Origin: Thermomicrobiales bacterium
GTDB lineage: Bacteria; Chloroflexota; Chloroflexia; Thermomicrobiales; UBA6265
DNA: 64,000 nt
NCBI GenBank assembly: GCA_020432165.1
Contig: JAGQGU010000006.1
Span: 62,001 to 126,000, forward strand
Reading direction: 5' to 3'
The notes below the pieces were generated by a model. The model made no database searches, had not been told where the DNA came from, and saw only the letters and a list, made by a program, of their open reading frames with translations. Each line of letters opens with the position of its first letter. Position 1 is the first letter of the stretch. Shown here in pieces: positions 8,453-16,762 of this stretch. A program made the position numbers and the translations under genes.

Positions 8453-9442
8453 CTACGCTTCCGAAGGTTGCCGCTGCAGGCGTCGCTGCATGACTATCCG
8501 GCGTCGGCGTCGTTGCCAATTGGCATTGATATACGCACCGAAGAGGATCACGTGAGCCAGAAAATAGAATGCGGCCACGAGGAGCGTGATCAAGCCGAGC
8601 AGCGGACCATAGCGATTCACCCCACCAACCAGCTGAATGTAGAACGGAAAAGACTGGATCATCGCGAAGAACATGAGCGATGTCACCAACGTGCCTGGCC
8701 ATACATCCAGAAATGTTTGCCGCGCATTCGGCACAATCCGGAGAAGTGTGTAGAAGAGCAGAATGGTGAAGAAGAAGGCTGTTCCGTAGGCGATGAGCTG
8801 TCCACCGCGGGTACCGAGGAAGAGTGCATCCAGCGTTTCTGGCAAATCAAGCAGGAGTAGAAGTGTAGGCAGTGTACTTGCCAGCACCGAGAGCACGAAG
8901 AAGAGCAGAAAGAGCATGATCACGAGGAAGCCACGCTGCTTCTCCGTAATGAAGGTGGCATTGCGCACGTTGTAGATGCGGTTCATACCTCGTGCCATGG
9001 AACTGATGAGTCCGGTACCCGCCCAGGAAAACGCGAGAAACGACACGGCGGTGATGATGCCGGAGTTTTGCCGTGTTGTCAGCGCAGCCTCGAAAGCATC
9101 GACACTGCCCGTACCTTCCGGGAAAACGGTTTCGATCAGGCGTTCGGCCTGTTCCAATACGGTGCCGCTCTGCAGGAAAAGTCCGGTGACACCCACGAGC
9201 AGGAAGAAAATCGGCACCATCGCGATGAGGATGTGATAGGCGATTGCCGCCGCGAGATCGCCGGCGCTGTTGCGACTGAATCCCTGATAGAGCCAGCGGG
9301 GCAGGCGGAGCAACCGACTCCAGCCGCTGCGATTCGTCTGGCGCCACAGATTCGGCAAACTCTGACGGATTGCTTCCGCTTCGTGGCGCTTGTGCATCAC
9401 ACCCTTGATGCGTGTGTGAGCAGCCGAGTCGATCAGGATCAT
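8453..9442 (-). CDS. YihY/BrkB family membrane protein
   Basis: 329 residues from ATG 9442, which overlaps the stop of the upstream gene (ATGA); a start ten codons earlier is possible. It has the family pattern: cytoplasmic basic start, a GDLAAAIAYHILIAMVPIFFLL helix, further helices near 155-180, 200-230, 240-265 and 275-310, with the LLRIVPNAR and YGPLLGLITLLVAAFYF motifs typical of YihY/virulence factor BrkB proteins. The C terminus is very basic (QRRRRRIVMQRRLQRQ). Biochemical role is unsettled in the family despite old ribonuclease BN naming. Transcribed with the dCache-SnoaL gene. Confidence 0.85.
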   Translation of the reverse strand: MILIDSAAHTRIKGVMHKRHEAEAIRQSLPNLWRQTNRSGWSRLLRLPRWLYQGFSRNSAGDLAAAIAYHILIAMVPIFFLLVGVTGLFLQSGTVLEQAERLIETVFPEGTGSVDAFEAALTTRQNSGIITAVSFLAFSWAGTGLISSMARGMNRIYNVRNATFITEKQRGFLVIMLFLLFFVLSVLASTLPTLLLLLDLPETLDALFLGTRGGQLIAYGTAFFFTILLFYTLLRIVPNARQTFLDVWPGTLVTSLMFFAMIQSFPFYIQLVGGVNRYGPLLGLITLLVAAFYFLAHVILFGAYINANWQRRRRRIVMQRRLQRQPSEA

Positions 9443-10899
9443 CGTCGGAATCCTCGCCGCACCCGTTTCCACAATCCCGGTTTCACCGGTGCTGGTGCGA
9501 CTTCTACCTCGTCCGGATGCTCCACAATATGCATCGGCAGGAGTGGGCCCATCAGACTCCAGATGTCCTTGATCAGACCATCGCGGAAGCTGAAGGTCTC
9601 GATCCCGTCGGCGATCATGCGATGACCGGATGGCGGAATCCCCTGGAATTCGCCTACCTGTGTCCCCATCAGGGAAACACGCACCACTACCTTGTCGCTA
9701 TCTGCCAGCATTTCACGAGGAACCACCTCGCCATCCGGGAAGGCATAGCGGAAAGCGGCAATCGTCTGTTTGAGACCATCCAGCCCCTTTGCCTGATCGG
9801 GTAACGCAGCGTGATCGACGACATCGGTATCCACGATCGTGTCGAGGTGATCCACAATACCGCTGCTGAAGCTGTGATAGAGCTCCGCCACAATCGTTTT
9901 GCGTGTCTCGCTATCGCGGCTGGTGAACATGTCTGCACCGATCCACGCCGCCAGAATAGCCGCCGTCACTGCCACGCCGAGGCGCGCGAGGTTATCGCGA
10001 AAGGCCGAATCGGCGTCCTTAAGGACCTCTCCCTTCGGTATCTGCACAATCACATGTGCGCTCAAACCATTCGGCTGCGGTGCGTCGATCGTTATTGGTG
10101 CAGAGGCGCTGATCCAATTATCTGCGTTCGTTTCCTCCTCGGTGCTCATGGCCGCATCCACTGCTGGTGTGCCAATCAGCGAAACACCGATCCGGACCTC
10201 CGTATCCGGTGGTTCCTGCAGGAGCAGCACCCCATCGTCGCGGACGATGCTTAGCACAGAGCCTTCGGGCAATGCATCGCTCTCGGTGCCAACCACGGAG
10301 GTGAAGCTGCCCGACTGCTTGCCGAGATCCAGCGTCGCCACGATCGCGCGGGTAACGGTGCCATCTTCGTTCGTGATTGGCGCAGCAAAGCTGATAATGC
10401 TGCGACCATTGAGCGGATTGATGCGATAGCTCCCCACGGTGAAGGTTTTTTGGCGTATTGCTGTGGTAATGAACTCGGTGTCTTCATTCGGACCGAGCGG
10501 ATTGCTGGCTGAACTACGACAATGCACTACTCCATCCAGCCCGATCACCCGGAGATCGACATAGATTGGATTGTCTGGAGATGCCACCAGACTTTGGAAG
10601 AACGTAGTACAGCTGGAGCCGTCATCAGTTTGCACCTCGGGTAGACGGCTAAGCAGGAAGAGTTCTCGCTGAACCCGTTCCATCTCCAAAGACTGATCGT
10701 TGGCGATAAGTGTGGCGACGCGTTCTGCCTCCCGCTCGGCGACGGAGATCGCATCACCGCGAGCCTGGCTGGCGGTGAGGAAAAGCAGGGCAATAGTCGG
10801 CAAACTGGCGAGCAACACCACGCTGATCAGACGGAAGCGCAGACTCCGTGCCAGCTGGGTATTCACGAACCATCGAATAAGGCGCTTGATCTGCCCCAT
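9439..10899 (-). CDS. Membrane sensor-like protein: dCache plus SnoaL-like domain
   Basis: 486 residues. A first membrane helix near 24-44 (FRLISVVLLASLPTIALLFLT), an extracytoplasmic region of about 260 residues that resembles a double Cache sensor (VDLRVIGLDGVVHCRSSASN, FTVGSYRINPLNGRSIISFAAPI, ILSIVRDDGVLLLQ-type strands), then a second helix near 307-325. Instead of HAMP and kinase, the cytoplasmic end carries a domain of the SnoaL-like/polyketide cyclase fold: ELYHSFSSGIVDHLDTIVDTDVVDHAALP, GLKQTIAAFRYAFPDGEV, VVVRVSLMGTQVGEFQGIPPSGHRM. The SnoaL part has ligand-binding but perhaps not cyclase function here. It is the upstream partner of the YihY gene (ATGA overlap). Confidence 0.65.
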   Translation of the reverse strand: MGQIKRLIRWFVNTQLARSLRFRLISVVLLASLPTIALLFLTASQARGDAISVAEREAERVATLIANDQSLEMERVQRELFLLSRLPEVQTDDGSSCTTFFQSLVASPDNPIYVDLRVIGLDGVVHCRSSASNPLGPNEDTEFITTAIRQKTFTVGSYRINPLNGRSIISFAAPITNEDGTVTRAIVATLDLGKQSGSFTSVVGTESDALPEGSVLSIVRDDGVLLLQEPPDTEVRIGVSLIGTPAVDAAMSTEEETNADNWISASAPITIDAPQPNGLSAHVIVQIPKGEVLKDADSAFRDNLARLGVAVTAAILAAWIGADMFTSRDSETRKTIVAELYHSFSSGIVDHLDTIVDTDVVDHAALPDQAKGLDGLKQTIAAFRYAFPDGEVVPREMLADSDKVVVRVSLMGTQVGEFQGIPPSGHRMIADGIETFSFRDGLIKDIWSLMGPLLPMHIVEHPDEVEVAPAPVKPGLWKRVRRGFRR

Positions 10900-11034
10900 G
10901 TTTCAATCCCTCATCAGCAACTGCCAAGAATTATAGCCCCGGCCCTCGTTTCGGATACGGATGTGCTTGACACATGCTGTGCGGCACAGGAAGGTGAGCA
11001 TGAACACAATGTTTGCCGTATGGAGAACGTCACC

Positions 11035-12411
11035 ATGTCCATCGCCCTTGAATCAGCTCTCCCCCATGCTCGCGATCATCGCGACGACGACTTGCAAGAC
11101 CTCTTTACCCTGCTCCGACAACCGAGCATCAGTGCCCAGAATATCGGTGTGCAGGAATGTGCGGCTTTGGAAGAAGCGCTGCTGCAGGATGCTGGCTTCA
11201 CGACCAGACGGCTGACCGCACCTGGTCATCCGGTGATCCTGGGCGAATGGCTGGAGGCTCCAGGCAAGCCGACAGTGCTCTTCTACGGTCACTACGATGT
11301 GCAACCGCCCGATCCGCTGGATCTCTGGCTATCCGACCCGTTCACACCCACCGTGCGTGATGGACGCATCTACGCGCGCGGCGTGGCCGATAACAAGGCC
11401 CAGCACTTCAGCCATATCGCCGCAGTGCGCCACTGGCTGCGGGCGAACGGCTCACTGCCCTGTAATGTGAAGATCATGCTGGAGGGTGAGGAGGAGGTTG
11501 GTTCGCCACACCTCGATACCGTGGTTGCTGCGAACAAGGAGCTTCTTGCTGCCGATCTCGTCTATACCAGCGACGGTCCGGTCACCGATGATCGCTATCC
11601 CGAAATCGTCTTCGGTGTGCGCGGCGATCTCTATGTTGAACTCTTCGCCACCGGTGCGAATCGCGATCTTCACAGTGGTCACTGGGGTGGCGTCGCCCCC
11701 AATCCGATTCTGGCATTGGCACGATTGTTAACCACCATGATTGATAAGCAGAATCACGTCACCATCGAGGGTTTCTACGATAACGTCCGCCAACCAACAC
11801 CTGGTGCGTTGGCCGCGATTGAAAAGCTGCCGTTTGATACCGCTGCGACGATTGCTGGTATCGGCTTGACGGAGATGGTGCCGCCAACGGAACGCAGCTA
11901 CGCCGAACGTGTGATGTTCCAGCCGACGCTTTCTCCGGCGGGAATTATCGGTGGATACACCGGTCCGGGGAGCAAAACCGTATTGCCAGCGAAGGCCAGT
12001 ATGAAGATCGATATGCGACTTGTGCCGGATCAGACACCGGATGAGATTTTCGCGAAAGTGCGGGCGCATGTCGAAAGGTACGGCGAGGGGATCACGATTG
12101 AACGCTCCGATGGCGGTATGCTCCCGAGCTTTACACCTGTCGAGCATCCGCTTGGTGATGTGGTGAGAGCCGCGTTACGCGCAGGCTTTGGGGCTGAACC
12201 CGTTAGCGTTCCCAGCGCAGGTGGTAGCTTGCCGGATAGCGTCTGGACGCAAACACTCGGCTTACCTTCGTTCCTCGTGCCCTATGGTGCACCCGAGCAG
12301 GCAAATCACAGCCCGAACGAGAGCTATCGCGTCGAGAGGCTGTGGCAGGGAATCGAGACCAGTATTCACCTACTGGACTTGCTGGGAGATGCCTCGTATC
12401 TCGAAATGTAG
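11035..12411 (+). CDS. M20 family dipeptidase
   Basis: About 458 residues from ATG 11035, nine bases after GGAG; ATG 11020 is the alternative. M20 metallopeptidase with the di-metal site: FYGHYDVQPPDPLDLW (His and Asp ligands), GRIYARGVADNKAQ (Asp ligand), EGEEEVGS (catalytic Glu plus ligand), and a C-terminal His in EQANHSPNESY. The lid/dimer domain contains DLHSGHWGGVAPNP. This layout matches the dipeptidase/ArgE-DapE superfamily members annotated as cytosolic nonspecific dipeptidases. It should release amino acids from dipeptides in the cytosol. It is followed by the 12.45 kb hairpin and repeat element. Confidence 0.9.
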   Translation: MSIALESALPHARDHRDDDLQDLFTLLRQPSISAQNIGVQECAALEEALLQDAGFTTRRLTAPGHPVILGEWLEAPGKPTVLFYGHYDVQPPDPLDLWLSDPFTPTVRDGRIYARGVADNKAQHFSHIAAVRHWLRANGSLPCNVKIMLEGEEEVGSPHLDTVVAANKELLAADLVYTSDGPVTDDRYPEIVFGVRGDLYVELFATGANRDLHSGHWGGVAPNPILALARLLTTMIDKQNHVTIEGFYDNVRQPTPGALAAIEKLPFDTAATIAGIGLTEMVPPTERSYAERVMFQPTLSPAGIIGGYTGPGSKTVLPAKASMKIDMRLVPDQTPDEIFAKVRAHVERYGEGITIERSDGGMLPSFTPVEHPLGDVVRAALRAGFGAEPVSVPSAGGSLPDSVWTQTLGLPSFLVPYGAPEQANHSPNESYRVERLWQGIETSIHLLDLLGDASYLEM

Positions 12412-12446
12412 ACTGGAGTGTTCGGAGGGAAGATTCTCCACCAGTA

Positions 12447-12469
12447 GCATCGCACTTTATGTGCGGTGC
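12447..12469. terminator. Terminator-like hairpin, repeated at 40.1 kb
   Basis: Arms GCATCGCAC (12447-12455) and GTGCGGTGC (12461-12469) with loop TTTAT; one G-T pair. It lies 35 bases after the dipeptidase stop. The same hairpin (GCACCGCAC, TTTAT, GTGCGGTGC) follows patB at 40.1 kb, where it is split by an inserted element. No T-run follows, so termination strength is uncertain. Confidence 0.6.
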
Positions 12470-12499
12470 CTGAGTGACGTGGCTATCCATGCTCAACTT

Positions 12500-12647
12500 C
12501 GGGGCAGGTGGCGGAGTTGACCATATTCGCCGGGTATAAAACCCGGCGCTACCAACCCGGGCAACTCGCCGCGACGGAACTTCGCTGGCGAGGGACGGGG
12601 TCTACTTTTCAGTGCGCGATCTCCCCGGGGGCATTTTCTCGAGACGG
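12500..12647. repeat. Degenerate copy of the 40.1-kb transposase-less element
   Basis: Shares blocks with the element at 40125-40373: GGTGGCGGAGTTGAC (12507-12521), ACCCGGGCAACTCGCC with GACGG, GCTGGCGAGGGACGGGGTCTAC (about 12555-12605, which also matches the left half of the other element in reverse complement), and an end TTTTCTCGAGACGG (12634-12647) that is 12 of 14 identical to that element's right terminal repeat. An internal hairpin CGCCGGGT/ACCCGGCG is at 12528-12548. It abuts the S9 peptidase stop. The left end is not clear. Confidence 0.5.
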
Positions 12648-14591
12648 CTACCCGTTAACCACATCAATCCCCGGTACATCATCAGCTGGTGTGAATCCGA
12701 AGACGCTCCCGAAAAAGGCGAGTTCCGCCAAGGTACTGTGCTGGATGGTCGATGCCTGGCGGAAGCCGTGGCCTTCGCCCTCATACTCGATATGCGAGAC
12801 GGGGAGCCCCTTCGCACGCACCGCCTCAGCCATCATTGTGGCTTGATTCGGCGGTACGACCTTGTCCTCGAGTCCTTGTAGCAGAAGCATGGCCGCTTCC
12901 AGCCGATCGACGTGGTGCACTGCCGAGCGCTCGATATAGATCTCTTTCGCCTCAGGGTAGGGTCCGACGAGCCCATCCAGATATCGACTCTCGAATTTAT
13001 GCGTATCGCGTGCCATCGCTTCCAGATCACCGATGCCGAAGTAACTCACACCCACCGCAAAGATTTGGGTGGTGGTGAGCGCCGCCAGGGTGGTGAAACC
13101 ACCAGCGCTGCCACCCCGGATCGCCAACCGGGCGGGATCGACGAGACCCTGATCAGCCAGATACTCCGCACCCGTTACACAGTCCGCCACATCCACAATG
13201 CCCCAGGTACCCTGCAGGCGATTTCGATAGTCGCGACCATAGCCAGTGCTGCCGCCGTAGTTCACATCCAGAATCGCAAAACCGCGACTGGTCCAGAATT
13301 GCCGTTTCAGGCTGAGCGTGCTGCTCGTTTGGCTGGTCGGTCCGCCATGACTCTCCACGATAAGCGGTGGAAGTTCATCCGCAGGACCGGTGTAATCCTT
13401 GTTTGTGGGTGGATAGTAGAACCCGTACGCGGCGCTGCCGTCCTCGCTTGTCCATGAGATCGCCTGCGGTACCGAGATATAGGCCGGATCAATCTCTTCC
13501 ATGCTGGATTTGCGCAGGAAATGCCACTCACCGGTCTCGATGTCCAGCTGCACCAGTCCGCCAACATCCGTCGGCGAGGCGCCGTAGAAGATGACGGTAT
13601 TGGTGGATGGCTGCACATGCACTTCGCTGATGGACGTGAAGGGGAGATCGTACTCGTGGATCGGCGTCATCGCCACATCCAGTCGTCCCAGATGCCAGGC
13701 TCCATCCTGATTCCAGGCAGCCACCACACGACCATCGGCGGTGAAATCCCAGGTACTCATACCGAAGACCCACTGTGGTTGGGCGAACTCGGCCTCGGTC
13801 GGCTCCATGATTGGCAGGATACCGTCCTCACCGCGATCAGCATAAAGCTGCCACCAGCCTGTGCGATCGCTCGCGAAGACTGGCAAACCATTCGTATTCC
13901 AGCGAGGTCGCACAATGCTTTCTGCCAGACCACCGGTTACTTCGTGGATATTGCTCAAGGTGCCATCTTCGGCAACGTCGGCGTACCAGAGCTCGCAGCC
14001 GTCCCATGGCATATTGGGGTGGTTCCACTGGAGCCAGCTAAGTTGGGAGCCGTCTGGAGAGAGTGCCGCTGAAGCGACAAAATCGGTACCGCTGATGATT
14101 ACCTGACCGCCGTCGTCGTTCGGGCCATCCAACTCCAGCTGTACCAGTGTGTTGATCGGCTCGATTCCTTCCAGCGAATGATCTTCACGCACAGCGATGA
14201 TGCGATCATGGTGGGTATCAATCAGAAAGTCGGCATATCGCCATGGGCCTTCGGCCGTGATTGGCGTAAGGGCGTCCTTGGTTACGCGATAGATGCGGCC
14301 ATCAGAGCCATTGCTCGCGAGGACGATGCCATTGGTCGCGATCCAGCTACCGCCACCATACTCATGCACACGTGTGCGGACATCGAAGGGATTCGGCGTC
14401 AGTTCGGTGGTTACGCCATCGCGCAGGCGGATAAGCGTGGAGCGACCCTTTTCAGATGGTCGATTTTCCAGCCAGTAGATTGCATCGACATCCGTGCCAG
14501 GTTCCTTGATCCCAATCACAGCTCCCGTCAGCGATTCCGCGGTAATCGGTGACGTCCAGCTACCGAATGGTGCGGCGATTTTCTCGGTCAT
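12648..14591 (-). CDS. S9 family prolyl oligopeptidase-like peptidase
   Basis: 647 residues from ATG 14591, eight bases after AGGAGA; the frame is open 23 codons further. N-terminal seven-bladed propeller with repeats such as GRIYRVTKDALTPI, LSPDGSQLSWLQWNHPNMPWDGCELWYADV and FTADGRVVAAWNQDGAWHLGRLD, then an alpha/beta hydrolase domain. The catalytic triad is readable: nucleophile Ser about 495 in GGSAGG, Asp in LQGLEDKVVPPNQ, His in EGEGHGFRQ. No signal peptide, so a cytosolic acylaminoacyl-peptidase/dipeptidyl-peptidase type enzyme is likely. It is convergent with the M20 dipeptidase gene across the repeat element; both degrade short peptides. Confidence 0.92.
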   Translation of the reverse strand: MTEKIAAPFGSWTSPITAESLTGAVIGIKEPGTDVDAIYWLENRPSEKGRSTLIRLRDGVTTELTPNPFDVRTRVHEYGGGSWIATNGIVLASNGSDGRIYRVTKDALTPITAEGPWRYADFLIDTHHDRIIAVREDHSLEGIEPINTLVQLELDGPNDDGGQVIISGTDFVASAALSPDGSQLSWLQWNHPNMPWDGCELWYADVAEDGTLSNIHEVTGGLAESIVRPRWNTNGLPVFASDRTGWWQLYADRGEDGILPIMEPTEAEFAQPQWVFGMSTWDFTADGRVVAAWNQDGAWHLGRLDVAMTPIHEYDLPFTSISEVHVQPSTNTVIFYGASPTDVGGLVQLDIETGEWHFLRKSSMEEIDPAYISVPQAISWTSEDGSAAYGFYYPPTNKDYTGPADELPPLIVESHGGPTSQTSSTLSLKRQFWTSRGFAILDVNYGGSTGYGRDYRNRLQGTWGIVDVADCVTGAEYLADQGLVDPARLAIRGGSAGGFTTLAALTTTQIFAVGVSYFGIGDLEAMARDTHKFESRYLDGLVGPYPEAKEIYIERSAVHHVDRLEAAMLLLQGLEDKVVPPNQATMMAEAVRAKGLPVSHIEYEGEGHGFRQASTIQHSTLAELAFFGSVFGFTPADDVPGIDVVNG

Positions 14592-14676
14592 GGTCAGTCT
14601 CTCCTGGTGGATAGGCGGCATTGTTGTGAGTAGTATCGGGCATTTCCCTGGTCTGGTCATCTGTTTGGTTTATCCA

Positions 14677-14712
14677 TTGACGCAGGGATCACTGTGTATA
14701 TATACTATGCAC
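14677..14712 (+). promoter_or_regulatory. Promoter with overlapping GntR-type operator
   Basis: TTGACG (14677-14682), an 18-base spacer and TATACT (14701-14706) form a good vegetative promoter for the permease-gntR-ATPase operon. An inverted repeat, GTGTATA (14694-14700), five bases, TATGCAC (14706-14712), covers the -10. The operon's own YtrA-type repressor is the obvious candidate to bind it (inference). Confidence 0.65.
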
Positions 14713-14742
14713 GGTAATGATGTCCTTGAGCGGAGGCGACCT

Positions 14743-15432
14743 ATGACTTCAACCTCCAATACAACCCTTTGGTTGGGTACCCGATTGATACGCGAGCAGT
14801 GGCCTGCGTTTATCTATTCGGCTCTCTACTTTATTTTCATGGGTTGTGTCTTGGCGATGGACGAACAATCCTACACGCGCGAGTTCGCCCATCCGCTCAT
14901 GATGCTGATCATCATGCAACCCGCGCTCAATGCTCGCTATCTGAGTTGGAAGCAGGACAACGATGTAGTTCAGCAGCAGATGTTTCTGCGGAGCCTGCCC
15001 TTGCCCTTTACCACCATAGTGGGTGCGCGGGCGGTAGTGATGCTGGCATCGGGTGCCATCAATGTCGTTCTGTACTTCCTCGCGTTCTGGTTTCTGGGGC
15101 CCAGCTTTTCGTCGATCGGAACCTGGCTTGCATGGTCGGTGTTTTGGACTGGTGTTGCCGTGGCCCTCGGCGGTGTCAGTTTGACCCAGGAATTCTGGCT
15201 ATCCAATCGACGCTGGATGTTGATGAACGTCATCATCGTGTTTGCCATTGGTGTTGCTGCTCTGCTCGGAGCCTGGCTGGGCGATATTCGCTTGTTCGAT
15301 GACATTGTTCGTCAGGCTGCTGCTCATCCCTGGCTCTATGCCGGTTTGGGGATTGCGATTGGCGGGGTCGGCGGATACGTCGGCTATGCGCTGGCGGTGC
15401 GGCAGCACCGAGAACGTGAGTTCCTGTTGTGA
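14743..15432 (+). CDS. ABC-2 type permease of a YtrA-regulated module
   Basis: 229 residues from ATG 14743 behind GGAGG (14732-14736); the longer frame from 14494 overlaps the divergent peptidase gene. Six hydrophobic segments are visible (about 20-40, 55-70, 97-120, 125-145, 165-185, 200-218), with no ATPase motif. It opens an operon with a GntR regulator and an ABC ATPase, so it is the membrane partner of that transporter. Bacillus ytr-type modules of this design respond to cell-wall antibiotics; the same is possible here but unproven. Its stop overlaps the GntR start. Confidence 0.7.
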   Translation: MTSTSNTTLWLGTRLIREQWPAFIYSALYFIFMGCVLAMDEQSYTREFAHPLMMLIIMQPALNARYLSWKQDNDVVQQQMFLRSLPLPFTTIVGARAVVMLASGAINVVLYFLAFWFLGPSFSSIGTWLAWSVFWTGVAVALGGVSLTQEFWLSNRRWMLMNVIIVFAIGVAALLGAWLGDIRLFDDIVRQAAAHPWLYAGLGIAIGGVGGYVGYALAVRQHREREFLL

Positions 15433-15842
15433 TGGTGCGTATAGGTGATACGACACTGCCGATCACGCTTTCGCTTGAGGCGAGCACACCACTCTATGAG
15501 CAGATCGAATCTCAGTTACGGCAGTTGATTGTGAGTAGCGTGCTTGCCGCCGGCACCCCGCTCCCAAGCGTGCGGATGTTGGCCTCCAATCTTGGCTGCA
15601 GTGTCATCACCACACGGCGCGCTTATCAGGATCTGGAGCAAGAGGGGCTCATCCACACACTGCAGGGCCGCGGCACGATAGTGGCCGACGTGCCGGAGGA
15701 GATTCGATTGCAGCATCAGCATGGACCTATCGAACGATCGCTTCAGAGCGCTATTGCGCAGGCACGCGCAGCTGGACTTTCACACCAGGAACTCCGCACG
15801 ATGCTTGAGCAGATCCTTACAGAGGAGGAATCTCAATCATGA
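15429..15842 (+). CDS. GntR family transcriptional regulator, YtrA subfamily
   Basis: 137 residues, GTG 15429 or ATG 15432, overlapping the permease stop. N-terminal winged helix (PLYEQIESQLRQLIVSSVLAAGTPLPSVRMLASNLGCSVITTRRAYQDLEQEGLIHTLQGRGTIV) and only a short C-terminal helical region of about 50 residues, as in the YtrA subfamily, which lacks a large effector domain. It sits between permease and ATPase genes with overlaps both sides (stop ATGA at 15839). It probably represses its own operon from the palindrome at 14694-14712. Confidence 0.9.
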   Translation: MMVRIGDTTLPITLSLEASTPLYEQIESQLRQLIVSSVLAAGTPLPSVRMLASNLGCSVITTRRAYQDLEQEGLIHTLQGRGTIVADVPEEIRLQHQHGPIERSLQSAIAQARAAGLSHQELRTMLEQILTEEESQS

Positions 15843-16699
15843 TTTCTGCGCAGTCCGTCACCCGCACGATCGGTGGATTCATGCTTGGACCCGTCTCATT
15901 CGATCTTGAGCCTGGCCTGGTGTATGCGCTGATTGGACCGAACGGATCGGGTAAGACCACGCTCTTCCGACTTCTTGTGGGATATCTGCGGCCAGACAGT
16001 GGCGAGATCATGCGTTTTGGCGCACCACTATTGGTCGATGATCAGGATCAGACCAGGCGTCTGGCGTATGTTCCCGAGGTGCTCAACGGTCACGATAACT
16101 GGCCTGTTTCCCAGGTTATTGAGATCTATCGTCGGAGTTATCCCTCGTTCGACACCGCACGACTGTATGACTACCTCGACGGTATCGATCGGCAGAAGCG
16201 GTTCAATCGCCTTAGTAAGGGGCAACAGCGTCGGACCATGCTCGCACTGGCGATGGCTGCGCAAACCGATGTGCTACTGCTGGACGAACCCACCGACGGT
16301 ATCGATCCGTTCGCGCGGAAGGATATGCAACAGGCGATAGCGGAGTACATGGACATTGGTGATCGCATGGCGTTCATCGCGACACATAATTTGGAAGATG
16401 TCCGCGCGCTGGCCGATGTCATTCTGGTGTTGGAGAACGGGCGGCAGGTTGGCATCTGGCCAAAGGATGATCTGACAGAAGGCTGGCAACGGCTCTGGCT
16501 CGCATCCGCCCCGCCCAGGGCATTGGCGGGTGAAGTAGATCGGCAGACTGGCGCTGGGATTGTTGTGGTGACGAATGATATTGCTGCCACGCAGATTGAT
16601 CTGGCCAACTTTGGTATTGGTGTGGTTCAGCGCCAGGCGGTGGAGATGGTGGATTCACTACGGATACTTATTGATCGGCAATCTGACACAGTGCCGTGA
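15839..16699 (+). CDS. ABC transporter ATP-binding protein, YtrB-like
   Basis: 286 residues. Walker A GPNGSGKT, Q-loop region around YVPEVLNG, signature SKGQQRR in place of the usual LSGGQ, Walker B DVLLLDEPTDGIDP, and a His switch in ATHNLED. The SKGQ-type signature is common in export ATPases of the YtrB/NatA group. It forms the nucleotide-binding half of the permease at 14743 and is co-transcribed with the GntR regulator. The C-terminal 80 residues after the ATPase core are not recognised. Confidence 0.9.
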   Translation: MISAQSVTRTIGGFMLGPVSFDLEPGLVYALIGPNGSGKTTLFRLLVGYLRPDSGEIMRFGAPLLVDDQDQTRRLAYVPEVLNGHDNWPVSQVIEIYRRSYPSFDTARLYDYLDGIDRQKRFNRLSKGQQRRTMLALAMAAQTDVLLLDEPTDGIDPFARKDMQQAIAEYMDIGDRMAFIATHNLEDVRALADVILVLENGRQVGIWPKDDLTEGWQRLWLASAPPRALAGEVDRQTGAGIVVVTNDIAATQIDLANFGIGVVQRQAVEMVDSLRILIDRQSDTVP

Positions 16700-16762
16700 C
16701 ATCCATATGCGTATCATTCGCGAAACTTTAGCAGGAAAGGCGTTTAGTAGAGGGGACTAACG

